From Halospina denitrificans (lineage in GTDB: Bacteria; Pseudomonadota; Gammaproteobacteria; Pseudomonadales; Oleiphilaceae): a stretch of 64,000 nt of DNA. Under the pieces are notes generated by a model, which made no database searches, was not told the origin of the DNA, and worked only from the letters and a program-made list of their open reading frames with translations. A program made the translations under genes and the position numbers. Positions 1 through 8,849 of this stretch are shown in pieces (within the stretch, counting starts at the first letter, position 1; each line of letters starts with the position of its first letter). The DNA lies in the NCBI RefSeq assembly GCF_004364635.1, contig NZ_SOAX01000001.1, positions 310,001 through 374,000 of the forward strand. The letters run 5' to 3'.

Positions 1-23
1 CGATGGTGTGGCGTTGCGGACTG

Positions 24-869
24 TCATGCGTTCGTGCCCTGTACGTTCAGTTCGGATGAGGGTTTGACGGAACCCCCGTCGTGGAGCAAACGGCCCAGTA
101 TGATGAGCACCCCAATGCCGCTCATCATGGAGGGCGGAATCCATGTCAGGATGCCGCCGATGAGCTGGTCGGTCTCCGGCGCCATGGGCCAGGCCCGGCC
201 GCAGACCTCGTACACGTCGTAGACCATGCCCCGGTTGAAGACGATCCAGGCGCCCAGGACCTGCTGGGGAACGATAACCAGGATCAGGAGCAGGATGCGC
301 ATGCCATAAGACAGGGCCCCCGAGCTGTAGGGGGAGCGCGGGTCGAAGATCAGCCACCAGAAGAGTAATCCATCCAGCAGCATGGACCAGTTCATGACCC
401 AGTACAGCTGGCGGCTGAGCATGGCATCAAAATGCATGCTGGGCCAGAGCCAGAAATAGATCAGTCCCACGAACAGGAAGGCAGCAATGAAGGGCTGCTG
501 AAGCACTCGATAGATCCAGCCCAGCGGTGCCAGGTAGGGCGACGCCGCTTGAGGAATTCGGTTCCCCCAATAGCGCAGTATCGGCAGTGGGTTCGAGAGT
601 GCGATCAGCATCGGGCCCAGATGGTGAAGGACCAGATGCTGGCCGCGGTGCACAAAGAACATGTACTGCGAATAGTAGTCGAACCGCGTATGCATGACCG
701 CGTAGCAGAGCAGCACTCCCAGCAGGAAGGTTCCAACACGCAGTACGCCGGGTCTCTCCGCAACCGGAAGCGCCCTGAGGCCACGGATATAGAGGACCAG
801 TACCGCCAGGAAGGCCAGCAGCGTCAGCGGCGAAAAGTCATAGGGAAGCAGGTATTCGAACCAGGACAT
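24..869 (-). CDS. CtaG-like cytochrome c oxidase assembly protein (caa3_CtaG family)
   Basis: A 281-residue polytopic membrane protein with about seven hydrophobic segments, consistent in length and pattern with the caa3_CtaG family. That family helps copper delivery and assembly of aa3/caa3-type terminal oxidases. Conserved-looking histidines lie in the segment HRGQHLVLHHLGP (about residues 74-86), plausible metal ligands. The stop lies 24 bases from the window edge and the ATG is at 869. No oxidase gene is visible here, so a neighbouring oxidase would lie left of the window. The next gene shares the strand but is 77 bases away and unrelated. The family call is firm; the exact oxidase served is unknown. 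Confidence 0.85.
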   Translation of the reverse strand: MSWFEYLLPYDFSPLTLLAFLAVLVLYIRGLRALPVAERPGVLRVGTFLLGVLLCYAVMHTRFDYYSQYMFFVHRGQHLVLHHLGPMLIALSNPLPILRYWGNRIPQAASPYLAPLGWIYRVLQQPFIAAFLFVGLIYFWLWPSMHFDAMLSRQLYWVMNWSMLLDGLLFWWLIFDPRSPYSSGALSYGMRILLLILVIVPQQVLGAWIVFNRGMVYDVYEVCGRAWPMAPETDQLIGGILTWIPPSMMSGIGVLIILGRLLHDGGSVKPSSELNVQGTNA

Positions 870-946
870 CGTGGCACCGGGGTGTCAGGAAAAAGCGCCT
901 GCCAATAATAGCGGAAGGCGACATGACATAAAACCGCAATGGGCGC

Positions 947-1948
947 CTAGAGGCGCCAGGTCAGGGAGATGGTTCCGAAGGTAAGGGGGGCCTTGTTGGT
1001 TTTGTTCTGGGAACTGGTTGTCCGGAAGCTCAGGGTTGCCTGGAAACCCGGGGCGTGCCAGCCCGCGCCAATGCCGGCATGGCCGACCAGGGCTTTCTGG
1101 TTGTAGCGATAGTTCTCCGCCTTGTCATCGATGTAGGAATAGGGAATCCACTCCGCCATCACCCCGGCGAAAACCGACCAGCCACTTTCGGAAACATTAA
1201 GAGCGCCCGGCAACCCGATTGATGAGGAAATTCCGGCGTAGTCGGGTATGAAGTTGATGGGCAGGTGGCTTCCCATACGCCAGCTCAGACCGAGGCGGGC
1301 ATCACTCAGGAAGTTGGTGGCACGCAGGCTGGTTACCCAGCCCATATCCTGTTCAAGGTGCTCCGGATCCCCGGAATTGTAGAATCGTCGCGCATGGGTC
1401 GCGCCCACGCCCGCAATGACATCCGTGCCGAGCTGGTTGTCCCAGCCGTTGGGATCGGTACTGCCGGTGATTCGGTGGACCTGTTTCTGGCTCTGTTCCG
1501 CGTAGGATTCCGGGCCAACCACGCCAAGCAGCATTCCATACCCGGTAATCCGGTCCTCGTTCCAGCTCCAGAGGCCGACCCGGCCGGACAGGTACCCCGT
1601 GTAGGGAATGTCATTGAACTGGGGAGCGCGGGCTTCGATGTTCTCGGGTGTGATCATCAGCTGGGTGAGACTTAACACCAGGGCATGCTGACGGCCCTCC
1701 CCGCCGATTCCGGGCAGGGGTAAGAGCTGATCGCGCGCCTTCTTCGCCAGGCAGAACCGGCAGTTGTGATCCTTTTCGGCAGCCGTGGTGAGGTAGGACG
1801 CACGTATCCCATTGGTATAGCCCTTGTCGGAACCGGTCAGAAGATCGTTATCCCAGGCGATACCAAGGGTTCCGGCCGCCGAGGGCGCACTGAACAGTGC
1901 ACAGATCAGGCCGGGAAGGAATGGTATGCTTTTTCTGCGGGGTATCAT
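947..1948 (-). CDS. LpxR-like lipid A deacylase (DUF2219 family), outer membrane
   Basis: A 333-residue predicted outer-membrane beta-barrel. A signal peptide ends near the Ala-Ala-Gly after about residue 24, and the mature N-terminus carries WDNDLLTGSDKGYTNG. This matches the Asn-Asp and YTNG region of LpxR, the enzyme that removes the 3'-acyloxyacyl chain of lipid A. The protein ends in an aromatic/hydrophobic strand (SLTWRL), usual for barrel insertion. The ATG at 1948 was preferred over a GTG nine codons upstream because a GAGG precedes it by about ten bases and it starts directly at the signal peptide. Substrate is inferred from family only. Confidence 0.8.
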   Translation of the reverse strand: MIPRRKSIPFLPGLICALFSAPSAAGTLGIAWDNDLLTGSDKGYTNGIRASYLTTAAEKDHNCRFCLAKKARDQLLPLPGIGGEGRQHALVLSLTQLMITPENIEARAPQFNDIPYTGYLSGRVGLWSWNEDRITGYGMLLGVVGPESYAEQSQKQVHRITGSTDPNGWDNQLGTDVIAGVGATHARRFYNSGDPEHLEQDMGWVTSLRATNFLSDARLGLSWRMGSHLPINFIPDYAGISSSIGLPGALNVSESGWSVFAGVMAEWIPYSYIDDKAENYRYNQKALVGHAGIGAGWHAPGFQATLSFRTTSSQNKTNKAPLTFGTISLTWRL

Positions 1949-2063
1949 GGAAACAGGGCCTCGGGAAGTCATCACTGCGACGGGTCCGGGCCCTATTCTG
2001 CCTGATCCCGGCTCAGCCTGGTATCCGGGAAATCAACCATTCCACCGACGGAGCCGGGTGGGA

Positions 2064-2492
2064 TCAGGCACTCGGATAATGCAGCAGATCCCTGAGCACC
2101 AGGCCAACATCGATGCCCTGCTCACCCAGTTCAATGCCCTCATCCATATCCCGTAGCGTTCCCGCCCGGTGGCTGCACAGCATGAGGTCCACCCACTCTG
2201 GAGAGCGGAATCGATGGTTCTCGGCCAGCAGGGCATCGATGAAGGCATCGGCCTGGTGCGGGTCGAGCCAGGTAACGCTCGGGCGGGGTTCCGGTGCCCA
2301 GAGGTGGTAGACAGGCGGGCCCGGCATGCCGGTGGAAGGCCGTTCATCAATGTGCACGCCCATGGCCCTGAGCAGGCATTGGGCACTGTCCGTCATGCGG
2401 CTCTTCAGCACCAGGATGTCAAAGCAGTTGGCGGCGCGGGCGGCCACTTCGGGGGCAAATGCCTGTTGGGGAAAAACGTTGGTTCCAGTCAC
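2064..2492 (-). CDS. Unknown 142-residue protein under cobalamin riboswitch control
   Basis: I do not recognise this family. The protein is soluble-looking, with no signal peptide or membrane segment, and has three cysteines (in ANCFDI, SAQCLL and LMLCSH). The start is the GTG at 2492, which follows a strong GGAGA ribosome-binding site by a few bases; upstream in-frame codons run back into the riboswitch and are not credible. The only functional clue is context: a cobalamin riboswitch lies about 130 bases upstream on the same strand, with a hairpin that buries the ribosome-binding site. Known genes under such control make or import B12 or cobalt, or replace B12-dependent enzymes. The lpxR-like gene lies 115 bases downstream and could share the transcript. 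Confidence 0.75.
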   Translation of the reverse strand: MTGTNVFPQQAFAPEVAARAANCFDILVLKSRMTDSAQCLLRAMGVHIDERPSTGMPGPPVYHLWAPEPRPSVTWLDPHQADAFIDALLAENHRFRSPEWVDLMLCSHRAGTLRDMDEGIELGEQGIDVGLVLRDLLHYPSA

Positions 2493-2493
2493 G

Positions 2494-2528
2494 GGCTTCT
2501 CCTGTGTCTCGTTCCGTAGGGAGAAGCC
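2494..2528 (-). promoter_or_regulatory. Hairpin sequestering the Shine-Dalgarno of the B12-regulated gene
   Basis: Read on the minus strand, GGCTTCTCC (2528-2520) and GGAGAAGCC (2502-2494) form a perfect 9-bp stem with a 17-base loop. The 3' arm contains the GGAGA Shine-Dalgarno, and the GTG start follows one base later. This is the arrangement expected of a translational expression platform: when the stem forms, ribosomes cannot bind. How the upstream aptamer switches it is inference. Confidence 0.7.
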
Positions 2529-2620
2529 AACGCGGAGCAGTATGATGGCGGGACGGAGCGGCGCAATGGCCCGGTACTCCAATCCGACCTTTCACCCTTG
2601 ACGCGAAGGCTCCAGTCTTT

Positions 2621-2717
2621 CCTGCGGAGGTACTCGGGCTCGGCGGTTGATTCCGCCATACCGTTGCGCGACAGCCCCGGATTCTCACCGGTGTTCCCCT
2701 CGTTGCAGGTGCTTACA
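2621..2717 (-). promoter_or_regulatory. Cobalamin (B12) riboswitch aptamer
   Basis: On the minus strand the order of conserved blocks fits a cobalamin aptamer: GCACCTGC, then GAGGGGAA, then GGTGAGAATCCGGGGCTG followed by CGCGCAACGGTA, then a short GGCGG/CCGCC hairpin, then GAGCCCGAGTACCTCC. The block GGTGxGAATCC...GCTG...CGCAACgGTA is the most diagnostic core. CCTGC at the 5' end can pair with GCAGG at the 3' end to close the structure. It is a compact version with a short variable arm. The downstream gene is the unknown protein starting at 2492. A covariance-model search would settle exact limits. Confidence 0.85.
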
Positions 2718-2754
2718 AGATAGGGCAAATCTGTCGTTCACACAAGGCTTGATT

Positions 2755-2797
2755 CCATATCCTGTGTGCCTGCCTTCATGCCAGGCACAGGATATGG
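2755..2797 (-). terminator. Long inverted repeat 3' of the RND permease gene
   Basis: CCATATCCTGT and GCCTG on one side pair with CAGGC and ACAGGATATGG on the other. The arms are 11 and 5 bp, separated by a 2-base bulge, around a 9-base loop. The repeat lies 5 bases past the stop codon of the RND permease, where a terminator is expected. There is no clear U-tract, so it may be a transcript-stabilising end rather than a classical intrinsic terminator. It also separates the efflux operon from the riboswitch. Confidence 0.55.
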
Positions 2798-2801
2798 GAT
2801 G

Positions 2802-5800
2802 TCAGCCAGACCCTGGTGCGCCCGTCAGGCGGCGAAAGATGTGGAGCCCGTCTTCGAGGATCATGTACAGACAGGGCACGATGATCAGGATGATGGCGGT
2901 GGCGAACACGATGCCGAAGCCCAGGGACACGGCCATGGGAATCAGGTAGGCCGCCTGGCGCGAGGTTTCCAGGATGATCGGGGTGAGCCCGCCAAAGGTC
3001 GTCAGGGTGGTGAGCAGGATGGGCCGGAAGCGGCGGATGCCGGCCTGGTAGATGGCATCCATGACCGAGGTGGTGCCGCGCTGGCGATTGGCGTAGTCCA
3101 CCATGATGAGGGAGTCGTTCACCACTACGCCAGACAGCGCCACAATGCCCATGATACTGACCAGGGACAGGTCGTGACCCAGCAGCATGTGCCCAAGAAT
3201 GGCGCCCACGGCGCCAAAGGGAATGGCCGTCATGACGATCAGTGGTTGCATATAGCTGCCGAAGGCAATGGCAAGCAGCGCATAGATCACCCCCATCGCC
3301 AGCCCGAATCCGCCCCAGAGGGCGCTGGTGGATTCACGCATGTCGGCCTGGCTGCCCTGGAAGCTGGCGGTGATGCCGGGGAAGTCGGCCCGAAGCTGGG
3401 GCAGCACGTCCGTCTGGATGGCCTGGACGATGCGGCCGGAGGCACTCTTGGGTTCCACGTCCATACCCACGGTGATGACGCGGCGGCCATCGCGCCTGTC
3501 GATGGAGCGGAAGGCTTCACCCCGGTCGAATCGGGCCACATCCATGAGCGGGGCCTCGCCACCATCCGGGATCTGGATGACGAAATCCTCCAGGTAGTGA
3601 AGGTCCTGGCGTTCCGCCTCCGGGAGCCGCACGCGGATCTCGTTTTCATTGGTGCCCCGGAGCTGGCGCAGTGCCACGGCGCCGAAAAAGGCATTGCGCA
3701 CCTGGGTCCCGACCTCGGAGGAGGTCAGACCCAGGGCCCGCCCTTCAGGACGCAGCTTGAAGTCAAACTGGGGCTTACCCCGCGTATAGCTGTCGTTGAC
3801 ATCCCGGGTCTCCGAGAATTCCTCCATGCGCTCGAAGAAAACCTGGCTTGCCTCGGCCAGGACATCAATATCGGAGTGACTGAGGTCAACGCTGATGTCA
3901 TCACGCCAGCTTCCGGGCCCCTGCTCGGCCTCGAAGGTGATCTGGTCCACGCCTTCAAAGTCGCCGATTTCCTCGCGCCACAGCTCGATAACCTCGTCGA
4001 CACTCATGGTCCGATCGTCCGAGTGTTTGAGGACGATCTCCACATCAATGCTGCGCTGGCCCCGGACATTGGTCTTGATGCCCTCGGCCTGCTCGTGGAG
4101 GTCGTGTTTCTCGAACATCCGGTGGGTGGATTCGGTAATCGCCATGGCCACCTCGCCGGCCCGCCGCGTCGTGGTGCCCACGGGCAGGGAGACGCCGGCT
4201 TCAATCTCGTCGGCCTCCACCTCGGGCATCATGATCATGCCCATGTGGGCACTGCTGGCGTAGGCGCCCACCACCAGCAGCAGTGTCACCGACGTGGTCA
4301 GGGTGACATAGCGGTAGCGCAGGGAGGCGTCCAGCAGCGGGCGGTAGCCCCGGTCGATCAGCGCCTGGAACCATCGGGAGACGATGCGCTGCAGTCCGTG
4401 CAGCCAGTGCCCGAAGATGGTGATGCTGCCACGGCCACTGTGGCCCAGGTGGGCGGGCAGGATGAAAAGCGCCTCAAGCAGGGAAATGGCCAGCACGGTG
4501 ATCACTACCGCACCCAGCGGCCACCAGAACTGGCCCATGGTACCGGGCACGAACAGCAGCGGCGTGAATGCAACGATGGTGGTCAGGATGCTGAACGTCA
4601 CCGGTCCTGCAATATCCTGGGCGCCCCTGATGGCGGCGGTCATGAAGTCCATGCCGCGCTCACGGTACTCGTAGATGTTCTCACCCACCACGATGGCATC
4701 GTCCACCACGATCCCCAGGACCATGAGAAAGCCGAACATGGAGATCATGTTGATGCTGACACCGATCAACGGCAGGAAGACGATGGCCCCGATAAAGGAG
4801 GTGGTCATGCCCATCATGATCCAGAAGGCGAGGCGGTATTCGAGGAAGAGGCTCAGGATCACCAGTACGATGACGATGGCGAGCACCCCGTTTTCCAGCA
4901 GCATCGTCATGCGGTCCTCGAAGTGCTGGGCCCGGTTGCTGTCGATGCGCTGGTTGACGCCGTCAGGGAGCGTGGTCTCCAGCTCGGCCATCACGGATTT
5001 GACCGCCGCGGATATTTCCAGGGGGGACTGGGAGCCGGTGCGGAAGATCTCGATTTCCACGGAAGGCTGGCGGTTGAAGCGGGCATGGAAACCGGTCTCG
5101 TCAAAGCCGTCCCGGATCCGGGCGATGTCGGACAGGGTCACGTCCCCGCCGGAGTCGCTGCTTTTGATCACAATGCTGCCGAATTCATCGGCCCACTGCT
5201 TGCGCTCCTGCATCCGCAGCAGGATCTCGCCGTTTTCGGTCTCGATGGCCCCCGCCGGAATATCGCGGCTGGACTGCTCGATGATGGAGGCGATCTCGCC
5301 AAGGGTCAGGTTGTGCTCGCGCAACACGCGTTGCGGAACCTCGACCTGGGTGAGGTAATCCGGCACGTCGCTGATTTCCACCTGGGTGATGTCGCCTTCG
5401 CTCAGCAGGCGATCCCGGGTCTGTTCGGCAAGCTGGCGTAATGTCCAGATATCGACGTCACCGTAGATGGCCATTTCGATGACACTATGGCTGCGCCCCT
5501 GCAGTCGGACCCGGGGTTCCTCGGCGTTGTCGGGGAAGGTACGGATGCGGTCGACAGCCTGCTCGATGTCCTGGAGTCCTTTCATCCGCTCCGTGCCGGG
5601 CACCAGTTCAAGAAGGATGGTGCCGGTGCCCTCCCGCGCGGTGGACGTCATCTCCTTGATGCCCTCCAGCCCCCGCACGGCCTCTTCCACCGGCAGCAGG
5701 ATGCCCTCTTCGACTTCTTCCGGCGCGGCGCCGGGGTATTCCACCTGGACTTCAACCACATCCAGGCGGAACTCCGGGAAGACCGACTTCTGGATCTCGA

Positions 5801-5909
5801 AGGCGGTCCAGATACCGCCGGCAAGCAGGATGACCATCAGCAGGTTGGCGGCAATGGAGTTGCGCGCCATCCAGGTTATGGGACCAGTCCAACCCTCGCG
5901 ATCCGTCAT
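2802..5909 (-). CDS. RND efflux pump inner-membrane permease
   Basis: A 1035-residue proton-driven drug/metabolite exporter of the AcrB-like HAE class. It has twelve expected membrane helices in two halves, each followed by a large periplasmic loop: one helix at about residues 15-35, blocks from about 330, and a final block near the C-terminus. The helix-4 motif [15 protein letters not shown] carries the paired aspartates of the proton relay. It is the last gene of a three-gene efflux operon; its ATG overlaps the adaptor stop codon by four bases (ATGA), suggesting coupled translation. Substrate cannot be read from sequence. Confidence 0.92.
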   Translation of the reverse strand: MTDREGWTGPITWMARNSIAANLLMVILLAGGIWTAFEIQKSVFPEFRLDVVEVQVEYPGAAPEEVEEGILLPVEEAVRGLEGIKEMTSTAREGTGTILLELVPGTERMKGLQDIEQAVDRIRTFPDNAEEPRVRLQGRSHSVIEMAIYGDVDIWTLRQLAEQTRDRLLSEGDITQVEISDVPDYLTQVEVPQRVLREHNLTLGEIASIIEQSSRDIPAGAIETENGEILLRMQERKQWADEFGSIVIKSSDSGGDVTLSDIARIRDGFDETGFHARFNRQPSVEIEIFRTGSQSPLEISAAVKSVMAELETTLPDGVNQRIDSNRAQHFEDRMTMLLENGVLAIVIVLVILSLFLEYRLAFWIMMGMTTSFIGAIVFLPLIGVSINMISMFGFLMVLGIVVDDAIVVGENIYEYRERGMDFMTAAIRGAQDIAGPVTFSILTTIVAFTPLLFVPGTMGQFWWPLGAVVITVLAISLLEALFILPAHLGHSGRGSITIFGHWLHGLQRIVSRWFQALIDRGYRPLLDASLRYRYVTLTTSVTLLLVVGAYASSAHMGMIMMPEVEADEIEAGVSLPVGTTTRRAGEVAMAITESTHRMFEKHDLHEQAEGIKTNVRGQRSIDVEIVLKHSDDRTMSVDEVIELWREEIGDFEGVDQITFEAEQGPGSWRDDISVDLSHSDIDVLAEASQVFFERMEEFSETRDVNDSYTRGKPQFDFKLRPEGRALGLTSSEVGTQVRNAFFGAVALRQLRGTNENEIRVRLPEAERQDLHYLEDFVIQIPDGGEAPLMDVARFDRGEAFRSIDRRDGRRVITVGMDVEPKSASGRIVQAIQTDVLPQLRADFPGITASFQGSQADMRESTSALWGGFGLAMGVIYALLAIAFGSYMQPLIVMTAIPFGAVGAILGHMLLGHDLSLVSIMGIVALSGVVVNDSLIMVDYANRQRGTTSVMDAIYQAGIRRFRPILLTTLTTFGGLTPIILETSRQAAYLIPMAVSLGFGIVFATAIILIIVPCLYMILEDGLHIFRRLTGAPGSG

Positions 5910-7123
5910 TCTTCAGCGTCCTCGAGCCGGACGTCGGCACCGTCAACCACGGTGGACAGGTGACTGGTTATGACGCGGTCGCCGTCATCCAATCCGCTGC
6001 TGATATAGGCATGCTCGGCGTCCTGGAACCGGATCTCCACATCACGGATGGCGAGCTCCCCATCCGCCATCACCCAGACGGTATTGTTCCGGCGTACGTA
6101 GTTGCGGTCCAGCTTGACCACGTCCTGAATGGCGCGTCCCTGGATGTGGTTCTCCACGTAGGAGCCAATCAACAGCGGCGGTTTGCGGGCTTCGCCTGAA
6201 TCCAGCCCAAAGGGATCATCAATGGTGATGAGAACCCGCGCCATGCGGGAATTGTCTTCGAGTTCCCCCACCAGTTTATAGAGGCGGCCCTCGCGGTGGA
6301 CGCCTTCGGGCCAGGCGGTGTTGTTGCGGACCCGAACAGCGGCGCCCTCGCTGTTCGATCCGTCCGGAAACGAGAGCCAGCGCAGTTTGTCCGTCGGCAC
6401 CGTGGTTTCCACCCAGTAGGTTTCCACGCCCACCAGCCGTGCCAGGGATTCACCGGTACTGACCTGGGAGCCGGTGTTCACTTCCCTGGTCAGCACCCGA
6501 GCGTCGAAGGGGGCCTTGATCCGCGTCCGTTCGAGCTGCAGCTGTGCCTGGCGGACCGCCGCCTCGGCCGCCTCCACGGCCGCCTGGGCGGAATCGAGCT
6601 GGGGCTGTCGCAGCACCAGCGCCCTGTTGGGTCCTGACAGCTCCTCGTCCAGCAGCTGGAATTCCTGCTCCGCCACGTTCTGGCGCCCCTTTTCGACCTC
6701 CAGGTCCGCCCTGGCCTGTCGCAGCTCGCTCCGGCGCTGCTGCAGCGTGGTTTCATAATCCGCCTGGTCAATCCGCACCAGGGTCTCGCCTTCCTCCACG
6801 ATGCCCCCCGGGGTGAGCTCGGGCGCATGGCTGACCACCATGCCGCTGACCCGGGGTCTGAGGACAACCTCGCGGGCGGGCTGGACGGTGCCCATGGCGG
6901 TAATCGTCGGCCTGAAGGTGCCTTTGGTCACTTCCGTCACCTCGACCAGCATGGCGGTGTCCCGCGGTGCCTCGCTGCGGGTGGCACTGGGTTCGGTCCG
7001 GAATATGAACCAGATCAGCCCGGCGCCCAGGGCGAGGATCAGTATCGAGATGATTGTGGTCTTGAACCAGCCGGCCCGGCCGGTTTCTGGCCTGGCAGCA
7101 CTGTCGTTGACGGCTTCACTCAT
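5906..7123 (-). CDS. RND efflux periplasmic adaptor (membrane fusion protein, HlyD/AcrA type)
   Basis: A 405-residue adaptor with a short cytoplasmic N-terminus, one membrane anchor at about residues 22-41 ([17 protein letters not shown]), then a lipoyl-like segment ([21 protein letters not shown]), a long alpha-helical hairpin rich in Gln, Glu and Arg (about 120-205) and beta-barrel domains. It bridges the inner-membrane permease and outer-membrane channel. Its start overlaps the end of the outer-membrane gene by eight bases and its stop overlaps the permease start by four, so the three are one operon. Confidence 0.92.
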   Translation of the reverse strand: MSEAVNDSAARPETGRAGWFKTTIISILILALGAGLIWFIFRTEPSATRSEAPRDTAMLVEVTEVTKGTFRPTITAMGTVQPAREVVLRPRVSGMVVSHAPELTPGGIVEEGETLVRIDQADYETTLQQRRSELRQARADLEVEKGRQNVAEQEFQLLDEELSGPNRALVLRQPQLDSAQAAVEAAEAAVRQAQLQLERTRIKAPFDARVLTREVNTGSQVSTGESLARLVGVETYWVETTVPTDKLRWLSFPDGSNSEGAAVRVRNNTAWPEGVHREGRLYKLVGELEDNSRMARVLITIDDPFGLDSGEARKPPLLIGSYVENHIQGRAIQDVVKLDRNYVRRNNTVWVMADGELAIRDVEIRFQDAEHAYISSGLDDGDRVITSHLSTVVDGADVRLEDAEE

Positions 7124-8543
7124 TGTGGCTCAGTTCTCCGGTTTCACGCCCCGTGTCAAAGCCGCCCGCCAGGGCGCGGTAGAGGGCAATACGAAATTCC
7201 AGCAGTTCCAGTTCCGCGGACAGCAGGTTTCGGCGTAACTCCTGACGGTCCGTCAGGGTATTCAGCACATCAATGTAATCGGTGACGCCGTTGAAATACT
7301 CGAGACGGAGCTGTTCGTAGGTGGCGTCTGCGAGGCGCAGCTGCTCCTCCAGGCTCTCGATACGCCGGCGCTGCTTTTTTTCCTGGATAAGAGCGTCCTC
7401 GACTTCCTGGAAAGCGGTCAGGATGGTCTGGCCGTATTCGAACAGCCGCTGCTGTTTGATGGACCGGCTCCGTGCCACCTCGGCATCGCGTTGGCCGGCG
7501 TCGATCAGCGGGGCGACCAGGTTGCCGGCAAAGGCGCTTGCCCAGTTGTCAAAAAGGTCATTGGCATCATTCTCCCGGGTGGAGACGGAGGCATTGAGGG
7601 TCAGGCGCGGGTACTGGTTGCTGATGGCGGCGGCGAGAGCCGCGTCGGCGGCTCGCAGTCGGTTGTGCGCACGGCGGACATCCGGGCGCCGTTGAACAAG
7701 TTCCACGGGGAGTCCGGTTTCCGGCAATGGAGGCAGTTCCGGGAGCGAGCGTCCTGCCTGGTCAATTGCGCTGCGTGGCGGTTTTCCCAGAAGCACGGCC
7801 AGCTGGTGTTCGAAAACCTGTATCCGGGACTCGATCGTCAGTTTCTGTTCCCGGGTGGACTCAAGCAGCTGGCGCTGGCGAAGCACGTCGGCGCTCTGTG
7901 TCTGGCCACTGCCGAAACGGGTTTCAATGAGTCGCAGTACGTCGCGGTTGGTCTGGATCTGGTTGTTGATCAGCTCAAGCTGGCTGCGTTCCTCCATCAG
8001 GCGATACCAGGTCCGGGTCACTTCCGCCGAGAGCGAAAGTGCCGCTGTCTGGTAGTCGGCGTAGCTGGCCTGGAGCCGGAATCGTTCGGCATCAACCCGG
8101 GAACCGATGCGTCCCCACAGATCCACCTCATAGCTGGAGCTCAGTCCCAGCTGTAGCTGCTCGGTATCAGAGCCGCGTTCACTGCCGCGACGGGTCTCCG
8201 CATCCGCGTTTGCGTCAAGGTCCGGAAAGAGGGAGGCGGACTCCCGATCGAGCACAGCGCGCGCCTCGCGAAGACGCTGCCAGGCGACCCTGAGGTCGAG
8301 ATTGGAGCCCAGCGCCCGGTCCACACGTTGATTCAGGGGGTCATCATCAAAGGCACGCCACCATTTATCGGGCATGGTGGCATCACCGGAGTCTGAGAAA
8401 CTCTCCGGCGGCGCCACTGGCGCAGGGATCTCCTCCCGGGAAGACGCACAGCCTGTGATCAGGAGCAGGCAAACCACGGCTACGGAGTAAAGGCGTACAG
8501 ATGGGCCGCTCAACTCAAGTCCGTTACTGCGCGTTGTTGCCAA
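7116..8543 (-). CDS. Efflux outer-membrane lipoprotein (NodT/OprM family, TolC-like channel)
   Basis: A 475-residue outer-membrane factor. The N-terminus has a hydrophobic signal ending in a lipobox (LLITGCASS), with the lipidated cysteine near residue 32. Two outer-membrane-efflux repeats follow, with long helices and the typical DLRVAWQRLREARA and DYIDVLNTLTDRQEL segments. It is the first gene of the efflux operon, supplying a dedicated exit channel. In contrast, the second RND system of this window (48.8-53 kb) has no such gene next to it. No adjacent regulator is evident. Confidence 0.92.
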   Translation of the reverse strand: MATTRSNGLELSGPSVRLYSVAVVCLLLITGCASSREEIPAPVAPPESFSDSGDATMPDKWWRAFDDDPLNQRVDRALGSNLDLRVAWQRLREARAVLDRESASLFPDLDANADAETRRGSERGSDTEQLQLGLSSSYEVDLWGRIGSRVDAERFRLQASYADYQTAALSLSAEVTRTWYRLMEERSQLELINNQIQTNRDVLRLIETRFGSGQTQSADVLRQRQLLESTREQKLTIESRIQVFEHQLAVLLGKPPRSAIDQAGRSLPELPPLPETGLPVELVQRRPDVRRAHNRLRAADAALAAAISNQYPRLTLNASVSTRENDANDLFDNWASAFAGNLVAPLIDAGQRDAEVARSRSIKQQRLFEYGQTILTAFQEVEDALIQEKKQRRRIESLEEQLRLADATYEQLRLEYFNGVTDYIDVLNTLTDRQELRRNLLSAELELLEFRIALYRALAGGFDTGRETGELSHNE

Positions 8544-8701
8544 ATCGTAATCCCCGGCTGATCGCTGGTAGGAAACCCCGTTATGGCGGTTCAGCCTAAC
8601 AAGTGATCGCTTAAATAATAAGCCCTATAGTAGCCTAACGGCGCTATGGTCTGAGAGGATACGAACAGAATCCTGTCTACGTGCACAAGGAGAAAATCCC
8701 C

Positions 8702-8845
8702 ATGACGCTTCATATTGATCTCGCACCGATCATTTCACTGGGTGCTGGTATCGGCATACTGCTGTTTCCCAAGCTTTTGAATTATATTGTCGCGGGCTAT
8801 CTGATCGCCCTGGGCGTCCTTGGGCTGTTGGGCCAAGGCTTCTAG
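8702..8845 (+). CDS. DUF3096-type small membrane protein (47 residues)
   Basis: A short gene below usual length cut-offs: 48 codons, ATG at 8702, preceded by AAGGAG at a good distance. The product is almost wholly hydrophobic, with segments around IISLGAGIGILLFP and NYIVAGYLIALGVLGLLG. These match the two-helix pattern and the LNYIVAxYLI motif of the DUF3096 family of bacterial miniproteins. No function is established for that family. Its stop lies 4 bases before the start of the BCCT transporter, so the two are probably co-transcribed, which may indicate an accessory membrane role or may be chance. Confidence 0.75.
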   Translation: MTLHIDLAPIISLGAGIGILLFPKLLNYIVAGYLIALGVLGLLGQGF

Positions 8846-8849
8846 ATCC

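Noticed and set aside
2766-5441. Very long plus-strand open frame (891 codons)
   Set aside because: It lies wholly antisense to the RND permease, whose motifs are clear. Its product is a low-complexity His/Asp/Gly-rich string without a domain, a GC-rich shadow.
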